Source: Argyresthia goedartella (taxonomy: Eukaryota; Arthropoda; Insecta; Lepidoptera; Argyresthiidae). From it: a DNA stretch of 64,000 bases. Under the pieces are notes generated by a model. The model worked only from the letters and a program-made list of their open reading frames with translations, did not search any database and had not been told where the DNA came from. This document shows, piece after piece, positions 1 to 9,800 of the stretch. How positions within the stretch are numbered: the stretch's first letter is position 1; each line of letters begins with the position of its first letter. Where the stretch lies: assembly GCA_949825045.1 (NCBI GenBank), contig OX463829.1, positions 5,704,001 through 5,768,000 of the forward strand. Reading direction: 5' to 3'. The translations under genes were made by a program, and so were the position numbers.

Positions 1-439
1 TTTACAGCACGAGCGGAGCGAGGCGACCCCCTACTCTTGGCAACCCCCCTCCAACCCCTCTCCTCCTCCAACTCCCCCGAAATCCAAAAAATGTAGGCAT
101 TTTCTTCAATCTTTGGACCTCCATAACATAAAAACTAATGGTTTCCTAAAAGAAACAGATTTTCGATTCATCAACGCATTCACAAATTATATCCAATAGC
201 ATCATTTAAAATTTCAAAATTCCTCCAAACATTCAAATCTCCGTATCCGTTGCCGCGCGTCACTTACCAGTGCTACGGCGAGATGCTCCGCTACGCCTAG
301 TGCTACGACCACCGCCTATGCAAGTACGCACCGCGCTATCCGCTACGAATTGCAATATGATTGGACGGTGCTCTAATAACCGAACATCGAGGTCAATAAC
401 CGGTCATTTGCAAGCGTCTTCGCGTCTATTTTAGCAACC

Positions 440-1597
440 ATGACTAATTGTTCTTGTAATATTATCATCAATGAACTGCTGGCTCATGTGACAGACAAGC
501 ACAATGTGATGGACGATGTGAGCTTGATACAAATTTGTACTAGTGGCTTCTCAACAGCAGACATAGATCAGGCGAAGAACTTACTACATGTACTCAATCC
601 AGCATCGCAGAAAGGCAGAATTAAAATACAGAAAGGGAATGGCAAGGAACAAAGAGACATGGAAGGTATCATTAAAATTGTCAAAGAAACCGATCCTAAT
701 GACTTGCCGACATTTGTAGCCCATAAACTCTCGAAATTACCTCCTGTCACCTTCGATCATGTAGATGTCAGTATATTACTGAAGAATATTGTACTTCTTC
801 AAAGACAGGTCAACGAGCTGCAATTAAAGTGCGTCTCTGTGGATGAGTTGCAAAATCTCAAAGACGAAGTTAAGGAAATACGTCAACTACGACTTGCAAC
901 GACCAACTACACTGGTGCGGATAATAGAGAGACAAGTGTTGGCCTGCACGTCACCTCTTATTTCAAACCAGGCGAGACTACCTGCCTGCGGCCTACTACA
1001 CCGGCACCACTCAAGCCGACATTACCGGCTTCGTCACCTACACCGCCCGTGTTGACACATGCATCGTCGTTGTTGCCGACATCACCGTTACCATCGCCAT
1101 TGCCACCGCCGCCGCCGCTGCCGGTCCAACCGCCACCAAACCAGCTTGACTCATATGCCTTGCCACCGCCTTTACCCAGCTATGCCCAAATAACCGCGAA
1201 ACAAACAACAGATGACGGTTACACAGTGGTTACTAAAATGAAGAAGAAAGCGAGGCGTATCTCGAACGTACAAGGCACAGCTTCCTGTACTTTTAATAAA
1301 ATAAGAGCTGCTACACAGACTGTTGAAGTATATGCATCAGGTTTCGATAAAGCCACAACATGTGATGATATATTGGAACATTCTCAACTATTCACTGACA
1401 CCATAGTTGGAATTAAACTTTTGCCAGAACGCGAAGGATTCAATTGCAATGCTTTTAAAATAAACATCAACAAAGACATGATGATCTCACTTATGAACCC
1501 GAACCTGTGGCCACCGAGGATAACTGTCGGTATGTACAAACATAATTTATATAACGCTCATGTGAAGCGCAATATCAAGCCTACTCTAAAATTATAA
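440..1597 (+). CDS. LINE ORF1 protein (copy A)
   Basis: This 385-residue frame is uninterrupted. It resembles the ORF1 at 48490-49788 throughout its first 140 residues: cysteines near the start, a conserved LPxFVxxxLxKLPPxTFDHVDV block around residues 90-110, then a heptad-like LLxxIVxLQRxVxEL stretch that could form a coiled coil. Residues about 185-250 are strongly proline-rich, unlike the sister copy. The C-terminal third again matches the sister ORF1, including a NLWPP/DLWPY block. By analogy with LINE ORF1 proteins it should bind element RNA and multimerise. No zinc-knuckle array is seen. The start ATG follows a purine-poor leader, and the position matches the sister copy. Codons are intact but the neighbouring ORF2 is broken, so the copy is not autonomous. 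Confidence 0.75.
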   Translation: MTNCSCNIIINELLAHVTDKHNVMDDVSLIQICTSGFSTADIDQAKNLLHVLNPASQKGRIKIQKGNGKEQRDMEGIIKIVKETDPNDLPTFVAHKLSKLPPVTFDHVDVSILLKNIVLLQRQVNELQLKCVSVDELQNLKDEVKEIRQLRLATTNYTGADNRETSVGLHVTSYFKPGETTCLRPTTPAPLKPTLPASSPTPPVLTHASSLLPTSPLPSPLPPPPPLPVQPPPNQLDSYALPPPLPSYAQITAKQTTDDGYTVVTKMKKKARRISNVQGTASCTFNKIRAATQTVEVYASGFDKATTCDDILEHSQLFTDTIVGIKLLPEREGFNCNAFKININKDMMISLMNPNLWPPRITVGMYKHNLYNAHVKRNIKPTLKL

Positions 1598-1599
1598 TT

Positions 1600-1908
1600 G
1601 AAGAGCTGTCTATAGTAAGCGTCAACTGCAAATCTCTTCGGAGCAACATGAAGTTCATCAATGAGCTTTGTAATACAAACGATATAGTCCTCCTCCAAGA
1701 AACATGGCTGTTACCTAGCGACTTACAAATTCTGGACAGCATTCACATTCTCAGTGTGGCGACCTCGGCTGTGGACACCTCATCTGCTATTATTGTGGGA
1801 AGACCGTACGGAGGCGCGGCAATACTGTACAAGAAATCGCTGAAAGTTGAATTATGCTCGTTAGCACTGTACAGGCAAAACGATCAGAGCATAAACAACA
1901 AACACTAG
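1600..1908 (+). pseudogene. LINE ORF2 N-terminal fragment (endonuclease)
   Basis: Reading from about 1600, the frame gives a short leader with a VNCKS motif, then LQETWL and AVDTS...GRPYGGAAILYKKS, which align with residues 15-95 of the intact ORF2 at 49775. This is the start of an apurinic/apyrimidinic-type endonuclease domain; the glutamate of QETWL is the expected metal-binding residue. The frame stops at 1908, before the catalytic D-x-N and SDH motifs, and no reverse-transcriptase sequence follows on the plus strand. The first methionine in the frame is at 1648, but homology starts upstream of it. The piece is a remnant and cannot give a working protein. Confidence 0.8.
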
Positions 1909-2487
1909 TACTAATACATCATTTGGTAGAGCAATAAAGTATGATATAGCATACATCTACTTATGCAAAGAGGTTTGCTCAGAAACATGCGTAGTCATTG
2001 GTCATCGATGTGTTAGCACTTCGAAAATTCTAGCAAAATTTGTGCATTTTGAGTTGATCCGTCGAATTTACAGACTATAGACACCTGCCAGCCGTATATT
2101 TTGTCGTGGTGGAAGGAGTTCTTGTACATTGCATTATTAGGTACAGTTTCAACGTATTGGAAAACTCTGGAAATTTCGGGCAATGACCACAACATAGAAC
2201 CCCTCGAGAGAAGTTTTAACGCCATTAACTTTCGTTTAACTTTAGCTTGATGACTCTGTTGGAAGTAATCAGAGAATGTGGAAATTAACGTGTAGTTGCT
2301 TGAATTTTCTAATTGATCTCTAGAGAAATAAGTGTAACAACCGAATTTAAACTGCTAGTAAGTTACCAGGCAAAAAACATGTATACACCACGGTATACGT
2401 ACACGGTACACAACATATAAAACCACGGTATAATTATACCCTGTCCATCCCTTTATTTGACCTTCAAAAAACTCGATTTAAAGAAAA
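1909..2487. other. No gene recognised
   Basis: AT-rich sequence following the LINE break. I see no conserved coding frame, tRNA-like head or inverted repeat. Confidence 0.5.
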
Positions 2488-2578
2488 GATGAAAGATATC
2501 TGCGGTGATGGGGTAGCCCCTGTCACGCATAATGGAGTATTACGGCCTCTGCCATCCTGTATAGCAAATGACGTCACT
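2488..2578 (+). repeat. SINE family 3, fragment
   Basis: It shows the family-3 landmarks: CTGCGGTGATGGGGTAGCCC, then TGTCACGC.TAATGGAGTATT and a CTCTGCCA tail. Compare the longer copies at 31660 and 63600. The tRNA-like head is missing. Confidence 0.65.
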
Positions 2579-2719
2579 GTATCGTGAAATTAATTCCGAT
2601 AGCTTGCAAGTAGAGGTTGACCCTCCACAGCGCGGTTATTTTACAGGAGATGTCACTAAAAGCGATTGTATTCTTTCTTCTATCTATCTATTCTATTATT
2701 TATATATATATATATATAT

Positions 2720-2775
2720 ACGTGCACCGATTCATTTTTGCACCGATTCATGCACAAAAATGAATCGGTGCACGT
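2720..2775. repeat. Perfect 21-bp hairpin with third copy in the loop
   Basis: Left arm 2720-2740 and right arm 2755-2775 are perfect reverse complements (ACGTGCACCGATTCATTTTTG). The 14-nt loop (2741-2754) contains CACCGATTCA, a direct copy of part of the left arm. It lies directly after a (TA)n run at 2699-2720. Confidence 0.9.
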
Positions 2776-2879
2776 TAGTCTTACTAAATCTCTAAAATGG
2801 CCCGATCGCTTTGTACAATTCCAATTTGGCTTTATTCTCCTCAGTCCAGAAGATATGAACCTAAACAGAACCTAACAGA

Positions 2880-3420
2880 AAACAACCAGGATAAAATTTA
2901 GAAATGACAGTTTATTAGGGCTATATACAATGACTTTAGAAAAATGATAGGAAGATGAGGGTGGATGAAATGAGACAGGTTTTATAAAAATACAGATGTC
3001 TAGATAAAAAAAGGAAGCGGAGGACATGGGAGTAGGAGGCCGATGAAGCAGTAGACGTCTGGTGAACCGGTCAGTGGAGGCACTGGTGGGCGATGTAGGA
3101 GTTGCAGTTGGAGAGTGTGGCCGGCGGCCTATCGGTCATCAGACCCCGACGGCAGCAGGAGTAGGGAGCGTGTCGGCCTGAAGTCACTGATGAGCAGGTG
3201 TAGCCGAGATAGGCAGGTGAAGTGGAGACTCAACGAAGCGCTGACCTGGGTAGAGGCTCGCCAAGTCAGGAGGCGTTGCAGTAGCGGCTCGCAGGATCCC
3301 GGGGCAGTGCGACCCCGGGATAAGGCCTTTAGGTGATGCTTCTCGCTTGAGAGCTGAAGTGAGACTCCAGAATTTCAGAAATGTTCCGCTCTTATACCCT
3401 TTTTGGAGAGTTCTAAAAAT
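2880..3420. other. GC-richer unique sequence, nature unknown
   Basis: This stretch is GC-richer than its surroundings, with a small palindrome around 3294-3325 (ATCCCGGGGC...CCCCGGGAT). It could be part of an LTR or another element, but no diagnostic motif is visible. Confidence 0.3.
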
Positions 3421-4929
3421 TATTTAAATTAAAAGCAATTTTTGTGAGTGGCCAAGAGAGAAAAAGTATTTTTGTAAAAGTATTGAAGCAAACATATCAG
3501 ACCGCTAACGAGTTTGAATGGACATTGCCATGACAACCAGATAAACAACAACATAATAAATGTCAGATTTTGGTTTCAGGCTCGTAATAGAAAAATTAAC
3601 GCGTTCACATAGCCAAAATTACATAACAGCGAAAGATAAAAGGGTAGCGCACCAGCGCGCATGAAGCCCGAGATTGCAGAGTTTCGGAGAAAGCCAAATA
3701 CAAGGTCACCAAAGGTAAACCCCTTCGCTATCGATTTAGAAGTGCTGATAGTGTGAAAATACAAAGCGAAAATGATTTGTTAATGTGTTCTTATGGTTTA
3801 AAACATTACAGGGTCCTATGAAAATAAAGGTGATACCAAATATCAGACTGTACAGCTCACCAAGTATCCAGCTGAACAGACCGGAAAATAGCACGTAAGT
3901 AGCATAACACTACAAAGTTCAGTCTCTTTTGATAGATAGCGTTGGTAGCCATAGATAGCATCACTCAAACTCCATAAACTACATTCATTCAACCTCTTTG
4001 TTGATAGCGGAACTAATGTTTGACATTGCATTGCATAAGCAAAGAGTTTCGTTAATCTGAGGTCTAATGCGTATTATGCTCAACAACGGGCCGATAACGT
4101 CGATTTGGATTTCAGAAACCTACGCTTGCTCCTACAACTTGCTAACAACGTACCAGTCAACATATTAAACTTACAGTTTCCTTAGTCTTTTTGTATTTTA
4201 GGCCAACTGCTGTAGAGGTCATTTTAATTATTCTAAACTTCTTCTTAGTCAATTTCACATATCAGGCATTCTGTTTCATTGACAATCTCTCCATTATGGC
4301 ATACAGCTTGCAAGGCAGACTATCGTTTTAGGTAGAATGCCTTCATGGCATTCCGCATTTAAAGTAAATAATTAAAGGGATCAAATTAAGCTAAAATAAT
4401 CATACTTTTGATTTGTTTCCCTTTGCCATATTGATGAACTCTTGATTAGGAAATAATAAAACGACGGAATAAAACGTCCCGCAATTCAGTATTTTCTTTA
4501 GACGAAGCCAGTGTTTCTAGTCGCTCTCAGTTTTTGTCGCAATTTTTGCCAAGCAAAAACTGGATTTACAGTCATACTTTTAAATACTATCTTTAATGAT
4601 TTCATAGATTGTTTAGCTGATATCGAGTTGCAAAATCAGATTGATAACATGTGGATGGTACTTTGGAAATATCATGTCAAATGTCGTGGCCATATATAAT
4701 TGATCAATTGATGGAATGGCCAACCATTTCATGATCTGGCCGACCATTTTACCAAATTTCTGATTTCTGATCTGACAATAAATACTATAAAATTTCCACG
4801 ACATGGATATCACGACTTAATTACGCACCTACATATTCTTTAAACTTATCGACATTAAATGGTTGCTGTTATTTGTCTTACGATGACAGCTAGATAGATT
4901 ATTTGTAACTAGCCAACCAACCAATATAA
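3421..4929. other. No gene recognised
   Basis: AT-rich sequence. Only short, non-conserved open frames are present; I recognise no coding domain or repeat structure. Confidence 0.5.
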
Positions 4930-5089
4930 GGGTTAGTTCATACGGATCCCGGGATCAGATCAAAGTTCATACGTATCCCGACGATTCGTTCACACCAATC
5001 TCGCGTGGGATCATTTGACCCCGTAATAAAATGTAGCAGTGCACACTGATCCCGTTGTACAGAGACACGAAATAAAGTATAATAAAAAC

Positions 5090-5236
5090 GGATGTCGTAC
5101 ATACATACAATACATACATACATAGCGTCACCCCTTTTCCCATACGGGGTGGCAGAGGCACAACTGTGCCCACTTTTAGCCAGTGACTCAATACTCCATT
5201 TTGCGTGACAGGGGGCTAGCCTATCGCCGCAACTGA
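5090..5236 (-). repeat. SINE family 3 fragment nested in the foldback element
   Basis: The minus-strand family-3 body (AGCGTCACCCCTTTTCCCAT ... TGACAGGGGGCTAGCCTATC) sits between two copies of GATGTCGTAYAT (about 5091 and 5234). These look like its target-site duplication, so the SINE arrived after the foldback element. Confidence 0.7.
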
Positions 5237-5250
5237 TGTCGTATATGCAT

Positions 5251-5700
5251 AAAATCGATATCCGAGGATCCGGTTGGAGTCCAATCATGAGTCAGATTTT
5301 GAAAAATTCACGGCGCCATTTTGAACTATTTAGTGAATTAATCGATTTGCTTCAAAATCGATATCTGAGGATCCGGTTGGAGTCCAATCATGATTCTGAA
5401 GTCAGATTTTGGAAAAATCGCCGCCATCTTGAACTTTGTAGTTACTACACTGATTTGCTTCAAAATCGATATCTTTGGATCCGGTTGGAGTCCAATCATG
5501 ATTCCAAAGTCAGACTTTGAAAAAGTTGCCGCCATCTTGAAATTTTTAGTTACTACACCGATTTGCTTCAAAATTGATTTCTGAGGATCCAGTTGAAGTT
5601 CAATCATGATTCTGAAGTCAGATTTGAGAAAAGTCGCTGCCATGTTGAAATTTTTAGTTACTAAACCGAATTGCTTCTTCAATTGGAGTCCAATCATGAT
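5251..5700. repeat. 108-bp tandem repeat, about 4 copies
   Basis: Units begin AAAATCGATATC at 5251, 5354 and 5462, with a diverged start (AAAATTGATTTC) at 5570. The spacing is 103, 108 and 108 bp. Each unit contains GGATCC(G/A)GTTG(G/A)AGT, CAATCATGA, a GCCGCCATCTTGAA-like block and TTAGTTACTA. A partial fifth unit ends near 5700. The open frames seen here on both strands are products of the repeat. Confidence 0.9.
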
Positions 5701-5708
5701 TCTATCGA

Positions 5709-6260
5709 TGCATTTTATCGATGCTGATTTCTCTATATAACGTTCATTATTTTTATACGAAGGGTTTTAGATAAATGAAAACATCACAAATTTATTATAC
5801 TGAAGTCGTATATTAATCTACTATCAATTTATATTTAACTTACTTATTAAAGTATCAAACAATATCACAAAAATCGGGACTCAAAACAATAAAAAAAGGA
5901 ACAAACTAACTTTATTTTAATTACTACTTTGAGAATTGCTATAACGACATGTTTTTTTTGAAACGCTTTCTAAAACATATAAAATTCCAAAAATAATCTA
6001 TCTATGCCTTGCTCGCAATCCAATTTTCAGCCCAAATCGAACCACCGCTGGGCACATGTCTCTTCTCTGTCCAATTTATTCAAATTATTTGGAGGGAAAG
6101 ATGAACAGGAATAAACAGAATGTTATATAGCCCCCGTACACCCTGTATTACTGTTTCATTTACGCTTCACACGGCTTCTAATTTACCAGTATTATTATTT
6201 ACCTAAAACCCTACGTATAAAAATAATATAATATAAAGAAATCAGCATCGATAAAATGCT
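5709..6260. mobile_element. Second inverted-repeat element inside the foldback element
   Basis: 5709-5780 and 6194-6260 are inverted copies. The outer part (GCATTTTATCGATGCTGATT) and an inner part (ATTATTTTTATACG.AGGGTT) both match. The interior of about 410 bp is AT-rich with no coding frame. It could be a MITE or the inner part of the foldback arms. Confidence 0.7.
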
Positions 6261-6417
6261 ATTCTATATTTCGTGTCTCTGTACATTGGGATTCGGGATC
6301 GATGTGAACTATAATATTATATTTTTTTCGTTCACACTGATCCCGGGATCGGTGTGAACTAATCGTCGAGATCCGTATGAACTTTGATTTGATCACGGGA
6401 TCCGTATGAACTAACCC

Positions 6418-7365
6418 ATAAATGGGTTATAAATGGGTTATAAATAATGCTATGCCGGCCCTACACGGTCCACATATCAGTAGATAAATGTGAATTGTAA
6501 ATCATGACTTTCTTTAATCGGGCAATGTTCACATTTATATTGTGTGATGGATAAGACAATAAACGTTCGGCCTTATTCGACAAATGCAAAGGTGATAAAA
6601 CAATAGTAATTTTGCAACTTAACGCAATTTTCCGGAAATTCGTCTTGCAGAAAGCGGAACGGAACGTATAGTCGGCGTGATAGCAATAACAAATAGCAAT
6701 TGGATGCAGGTCGGTGCACGCAATCGCTATTTCGCAGTTGGTTGGTTAAATCAGGCACTTAATTAACACTCTAGACCGTTCATTAAATGCCGATGTTTAA
6801 CCAAGTAACTAGCTTTTTGATTTAAATAAAGTATCGTCGATAGCGTTTAACAGTCTGTCCTACCGAAAGCCGGCGTGTTGTAAAACAAGATGGCGTCACT
6901 ACAACAGCTGATTTGCACAGCTTATATCAGAGCAAAACATTTCGGTAACTTAATGGGAATTTCTCAAGAGATACAGAACTAAGCTACAAGCTACTGGGTG
7001 TTGTGTCTATCGTTAGTTTCCATATCGAATCTGACAGCTGGTTTCCCATCCTACACGTGGGGTAGACAGATCACGACGATACAACCACACACCACCACTC
7101 TCCACGTGCGACGAGCGCAAGATTGATGGGACGATACCCCTCTGGGCAGGGACGTACTCGGAAGAGGGGCAGGCAGGGCTTGCGAGACGTTAAAAAACTT
7201 GTCTCTGGGGAAAGAATAGAAAAGTGACTCCAGTGATGGTGTAATGGCACATATTACCAATAGCTCATTGACGAATGCGCTAGTGTAGTTGGAGAGTCTG
7301 TCTCTCAAAGTTGTCAAATTATATTTACTTATTCTTATAATATTTACAACATTTAAATAATCATC
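6418..7365. other. No gene recognised
   Basis: The start has short ATGGGTTATAA direct repeats (6412-6445). Only short open frames are present, none with recognisable domains. Confidence 0.45.
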
Positions 7366-7515
7366 TAAATACAGGCAAATACTTTGATTCTGGCCCCACA
7401 CAAGGATACCCTGTGTCGTGGGAACCAGAAACAGCACCGTCACATAAATATAAACATCGAAGACCTGGGGATGTTTCTGTATCCCCGGCCGGGACCTCTC
7501 GCATGGTAGTCATGC
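7366..7515 (-). repeat. SINE family 2 copy, minus strand
   Basis: This tRNA-derived SINE shows, in reverse, the tail-side motif CTGGCCCCACACAAGGATAC, CGTGGGAACCAGAAACAG, TATAAACATC and the damaged B-box side (CCGGGACCTCTCGCATGGTA). The full-length plus copy is at 45147. Confidence 0.8.
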
Positions 7516-7989
7516 TAACCTCAATTGTTTTTTTGTTAATTATTTTTATTATGGAAAGAAAGAAAGAAAATCATTTATTGCCAAAAATTCAATTAAATAA
7601 CAAATAATAATATTTGGCAAAAGGGCCAAGCTCAATAATACATGCTCTTTGGAAGTTAATTTTGCCAGTGTCAAGTATATTTGAAAGATCACAACTTGGT
7701 CAGGTTTTCTATCGAGAACCTGGAATTAACGTCTTGTGAGTAATATGTTGTTGCTCCTTAGCACTACCCGGGAGGACGTGAAGGGCTGTAGAAACCAAGT
7801 ATTTCCTTCGGACGTGAGCAACTGCCTCCCACCTCAATTGTAAATTATGTCAGTGTCGAGAATATTTGAAAGATCACGTCATGTTTTAGAACCTAACCTC
7901 AGATGAATGAAACTCTGTGCCTCCAACTATGCCAGCACCCCCAAGCGGGAGCAAATGCGGACATAGCTGCCATTGCCAAAACAAACACA

Positions 7990-8145
7990 GTGACATGCTT
8001 TTCCCATAAGGAGTGGCACTGTTTCGCCCACGATGAGTCAGTTATTCAACACTTTATTCTGCGTGACAGGGGGCTAGGCCATCGCCGCAGATCTGGAGAT
8101 TGACGGTTTCCTCGAGATGTTTTCTATCACCGTTAGAACGAGCGA
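7990..8145 (-). repeat. SINE family 3 fragment, minus strand
   Basis: Contains TTTTCCCATAAGGAGTGGCA, TGCGTGACAGGGGGCTAGGC and TTTTCTATCACCGTTAGAAC, the reverse of the family-3 body. The head is missing. Confidence 0.7.
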
Positions 8146-8630
8146 GCACAAGTAAGCTCCATTTTTTGCCAACCCCCCCAAGTTTGTCCCTGTCGCTTAT
8201 TGAAGGTACAACAGACCTCCATTTTTAAAACTTTTTTATTTCATGTCACTGCCACGGAAGCTTTGTCTTCTTGTATCGTGAATATGTGAACAATTGTTGC
8301 ACTACAGAGTGATTGGATTTATTATAGTGTGTATGACAAATTAGACTTTAACAACATAAACATTTATATACAGGGAACCAGAAACAGCGACATCAAATAC
8401 ATGTAAATATCCAAGAGCTGGGTTTTTTTACTTTCGAGTTGAACGAAGTGAAAATTAAGGAAGTATTGTAATCGTAAATTAGTCCGAAAAAGTGAAAAAA
8501 ACAAATTGTGTATGTATGTGTGTGTGTGTGTGCGTGTGAATGTATGAATGGTTGGCTGTTTCCCGTTGTCAGCTCTAGAGCTTAAACAACTGAACAGAAT
8601 TGGATGAAATTTTGTGTTGGGGTTATTTTG
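8146..8630. other. Non-coding, with SINE-2 scrap and a GT microsatellite
   Basis: A minus-strand SINE-2 scrap (GGGAACCAGAAACAGCGACA) lies near 8373. A TGTGTG-rich simple repeat follows at about 8508-8540. No gene is seen. Confidence 0.6.
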
Positions 8631-8955
8631 TAAAGGCTTATGTTTAAACGATTACCAAAAACGCACCTATTTTACTACCAATAAATTCGAAATGACTGCC
8701 AGAATGGATAAATGTCCACTCTGGCATTGTGTTTGGATAAATGATCACCAAACTTCTTTTTATGTTTTGTGTACTTAAGTTTATGTTTTAAGTATTTTTT
8801 GTTGTTCTTATATGTTCAACCTAACACGAAGGATAAAGGGGTTTCGCTTAAGCTACCGCAGTATTTTGCCCTGATATTTTTTGCAACTTTTGGTGTTCAT
8901 TTATCCATTTTGGGTAGGAAAAAATAAATTTGGTGATCATTATATTTTTTGCCTT
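8630..8955 (+). mobile_element. MITE family B, copy 1
   Basis: Shares GGCTTATGTTTAAACGATTA, AATTCGAAATGACTGCCAGA, GGATAAATGATCACCAAAC and, at the far end, TTTATCCATTTTGGGTAGGA ... TTTGGTGATCATTATA with the copies at 12831 and 39650. The two GATCACCAAA/TTTGGTGATC blocks are inverted. The centre carries the core shared with family A (ACATGTT/TATGTTCAACCTAACACGAAGG ... AGCTACCGCAGTATTTTGCC). Confidence 0.8.
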
Positions 8956-9144
8956 TTGTAAATATCTAGGACATTTATTTTTTTGGATATATTGGTTATT
9001 TACCCTGTATACTTTATCTTAGAACTTATTAAAACATCTCATAAACGCCTGCACACGAATATCCACAAACTATTATTTAAATAACAACACCGAAAGCATC
9101 ATGCGAGAAAGTTAGTACACGGTGGCCTGCACAATTTATTTTTC

Positions 9145-9215
9145 TTTATCCCCAGCCTGGGATGGAACCCGGGAGCTCTCGCATGGTAGGCTGTCACTTT
9201 ACTTTCGTTACGTTG
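9145..9215 (-). repeat. SINE family 2 head fragment
   Basis: ATGGAACCCGGGAGCTCTCG followed by CATGGTAGGC is the reverse of the tRNA-like B-box region of family 2. The body is missing. Confidence 0.6.
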
Positions 9216-9379
9216 GGGGACGAAATTGTTCGCGGCTGCAGGAGTAACCTACCACAGCCCTGCACGTGCCCCCCGGGTCGTGCTAATCGAACAACAAACC
9301 TTTGGCAGCCCTATCCGTCCTGAAGACCTCACGGCAAAAACAAATTCTGAGTCGTTCAATATATAACTATGACGATGTC

Positions 9380-9800
9380 AAAACAACTCTTCGGCTACGC
9401 CAGTGCTGGTGTTACCCGCGTTATGCCAGCAGGCATATCGCGGGACGATGGCAAAAGGCCGGACGGGATGACTCTCATTCCGTGGGAAAACGGGCGGTCG
9501 CTTGTGTGGGACGCGACTTGCGTCGATACGCTGACATAGTCCCACATACAGGCGACCGACCTCGAGGCTGGCGCGGCATCCTCCACCGCAGAGGGAAACA
9601 AAACGCGCAAATATGCAGCCCTAGGACAGGGCTAAACATTTGTGCCTTCTGGAGTAGCAACCCTCGGTCCATGGGGTCTAGCTTTCCTTGCGCCAGGTCG
9701 ACACCTCTAATGACCAGAGGTCTGGAGCCTACCTTGGGCAATGGCTGAGACTCGCTATTCAGCGGCAACGCCACCGCCAGCCTTCTGGGCACCTTGCCCA
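9380..9800 (+). pseudogene. R2-like LINE polymerase C-terminal remnant
   Basis: One plus-strand frame from about 9398 reads [19 protein letters not shown], then [39 protein letters not shown] and TFVPSGVATLGPWG. From memory, this order is typical of the region after the reverse-transcriptase domain in R2/NeSL-type insect and arthropod LINEs. The frame is broken by several stops (after VDTL, after the ALGQG block and later), so it is dead. The 38.4-39.2 kb remnant looks like the N-terminal half of a similar element on the other strand. I cannot assign the clade firmly. Confidence 0.65.

Larger units (their letters stand above)
1..1908 (+). mobile_element. Two-ORF LINE, copy A, 5' part only
   Basis: This is the 5' portion of a non-LTR retrotransposon: leader (about 1-439), complete ORF1 (440-1597) and the start of ORF2 (about 1600-1908). 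It is related to the full-length copy at 48.4-52.8 kb: both ORF1 proteins share CNI(I/V)INE near the start and a TFDHVDV block, and both ORF2 starts share (N)CKS, LQETWL and GRP(Y/H)GG. LINE copies usually lose their 5' end during insertion. Here the 3' end is missing instead, so a later deletion or insertion is likely. The upstream boundary is outside the window or not recognisable. Confidence 0.8.
4930..6417. mobile_element. Foldback/TIR DNA element with nested structures
   Basis: The element starts GGGTTAGTTCATACGGATCC and ends GGATCCGTATGAACTAACCC, so its tips are inverted repeats. The similarity continues inward for about 150 bp on each side. It includes repeated GTTCA(C/T)ACxGATCCCGGGATC motifs and a TGTACAGAGACACGAAAT block at about 5055 on the left and its complement near 6272-6291. 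No transposase is encoded, so it is non-autonomous. The centre holds a SINE-3 fragment, a 108-bp tandem array and a second inverted repeat, each listed separately. The flanks do not show an obvious target-site duplication, so I do not assign a superfamily. Confidence 0.75.

Noticed and set aside
5251..5700. Overlapping open frames on both strands rich in repeated ESNHDS/IMIGLQPDP motifs
   Set aside because: They follow the 108-bp DNA tandem repeat in every frame, so they are by-products of the repeat rather than genes. Direct repeats here are also not CRISPR-like: units abut without spacers.
6890..6982. 30-codon frame MASLQQLICTAYIRAKHFG... after AAACAAG
   Set aside because: The ATG context is good and a GTAACT site follows HFG, but there is no second exon, no recognised domain and no conservation to judge. 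Left out as a gene.
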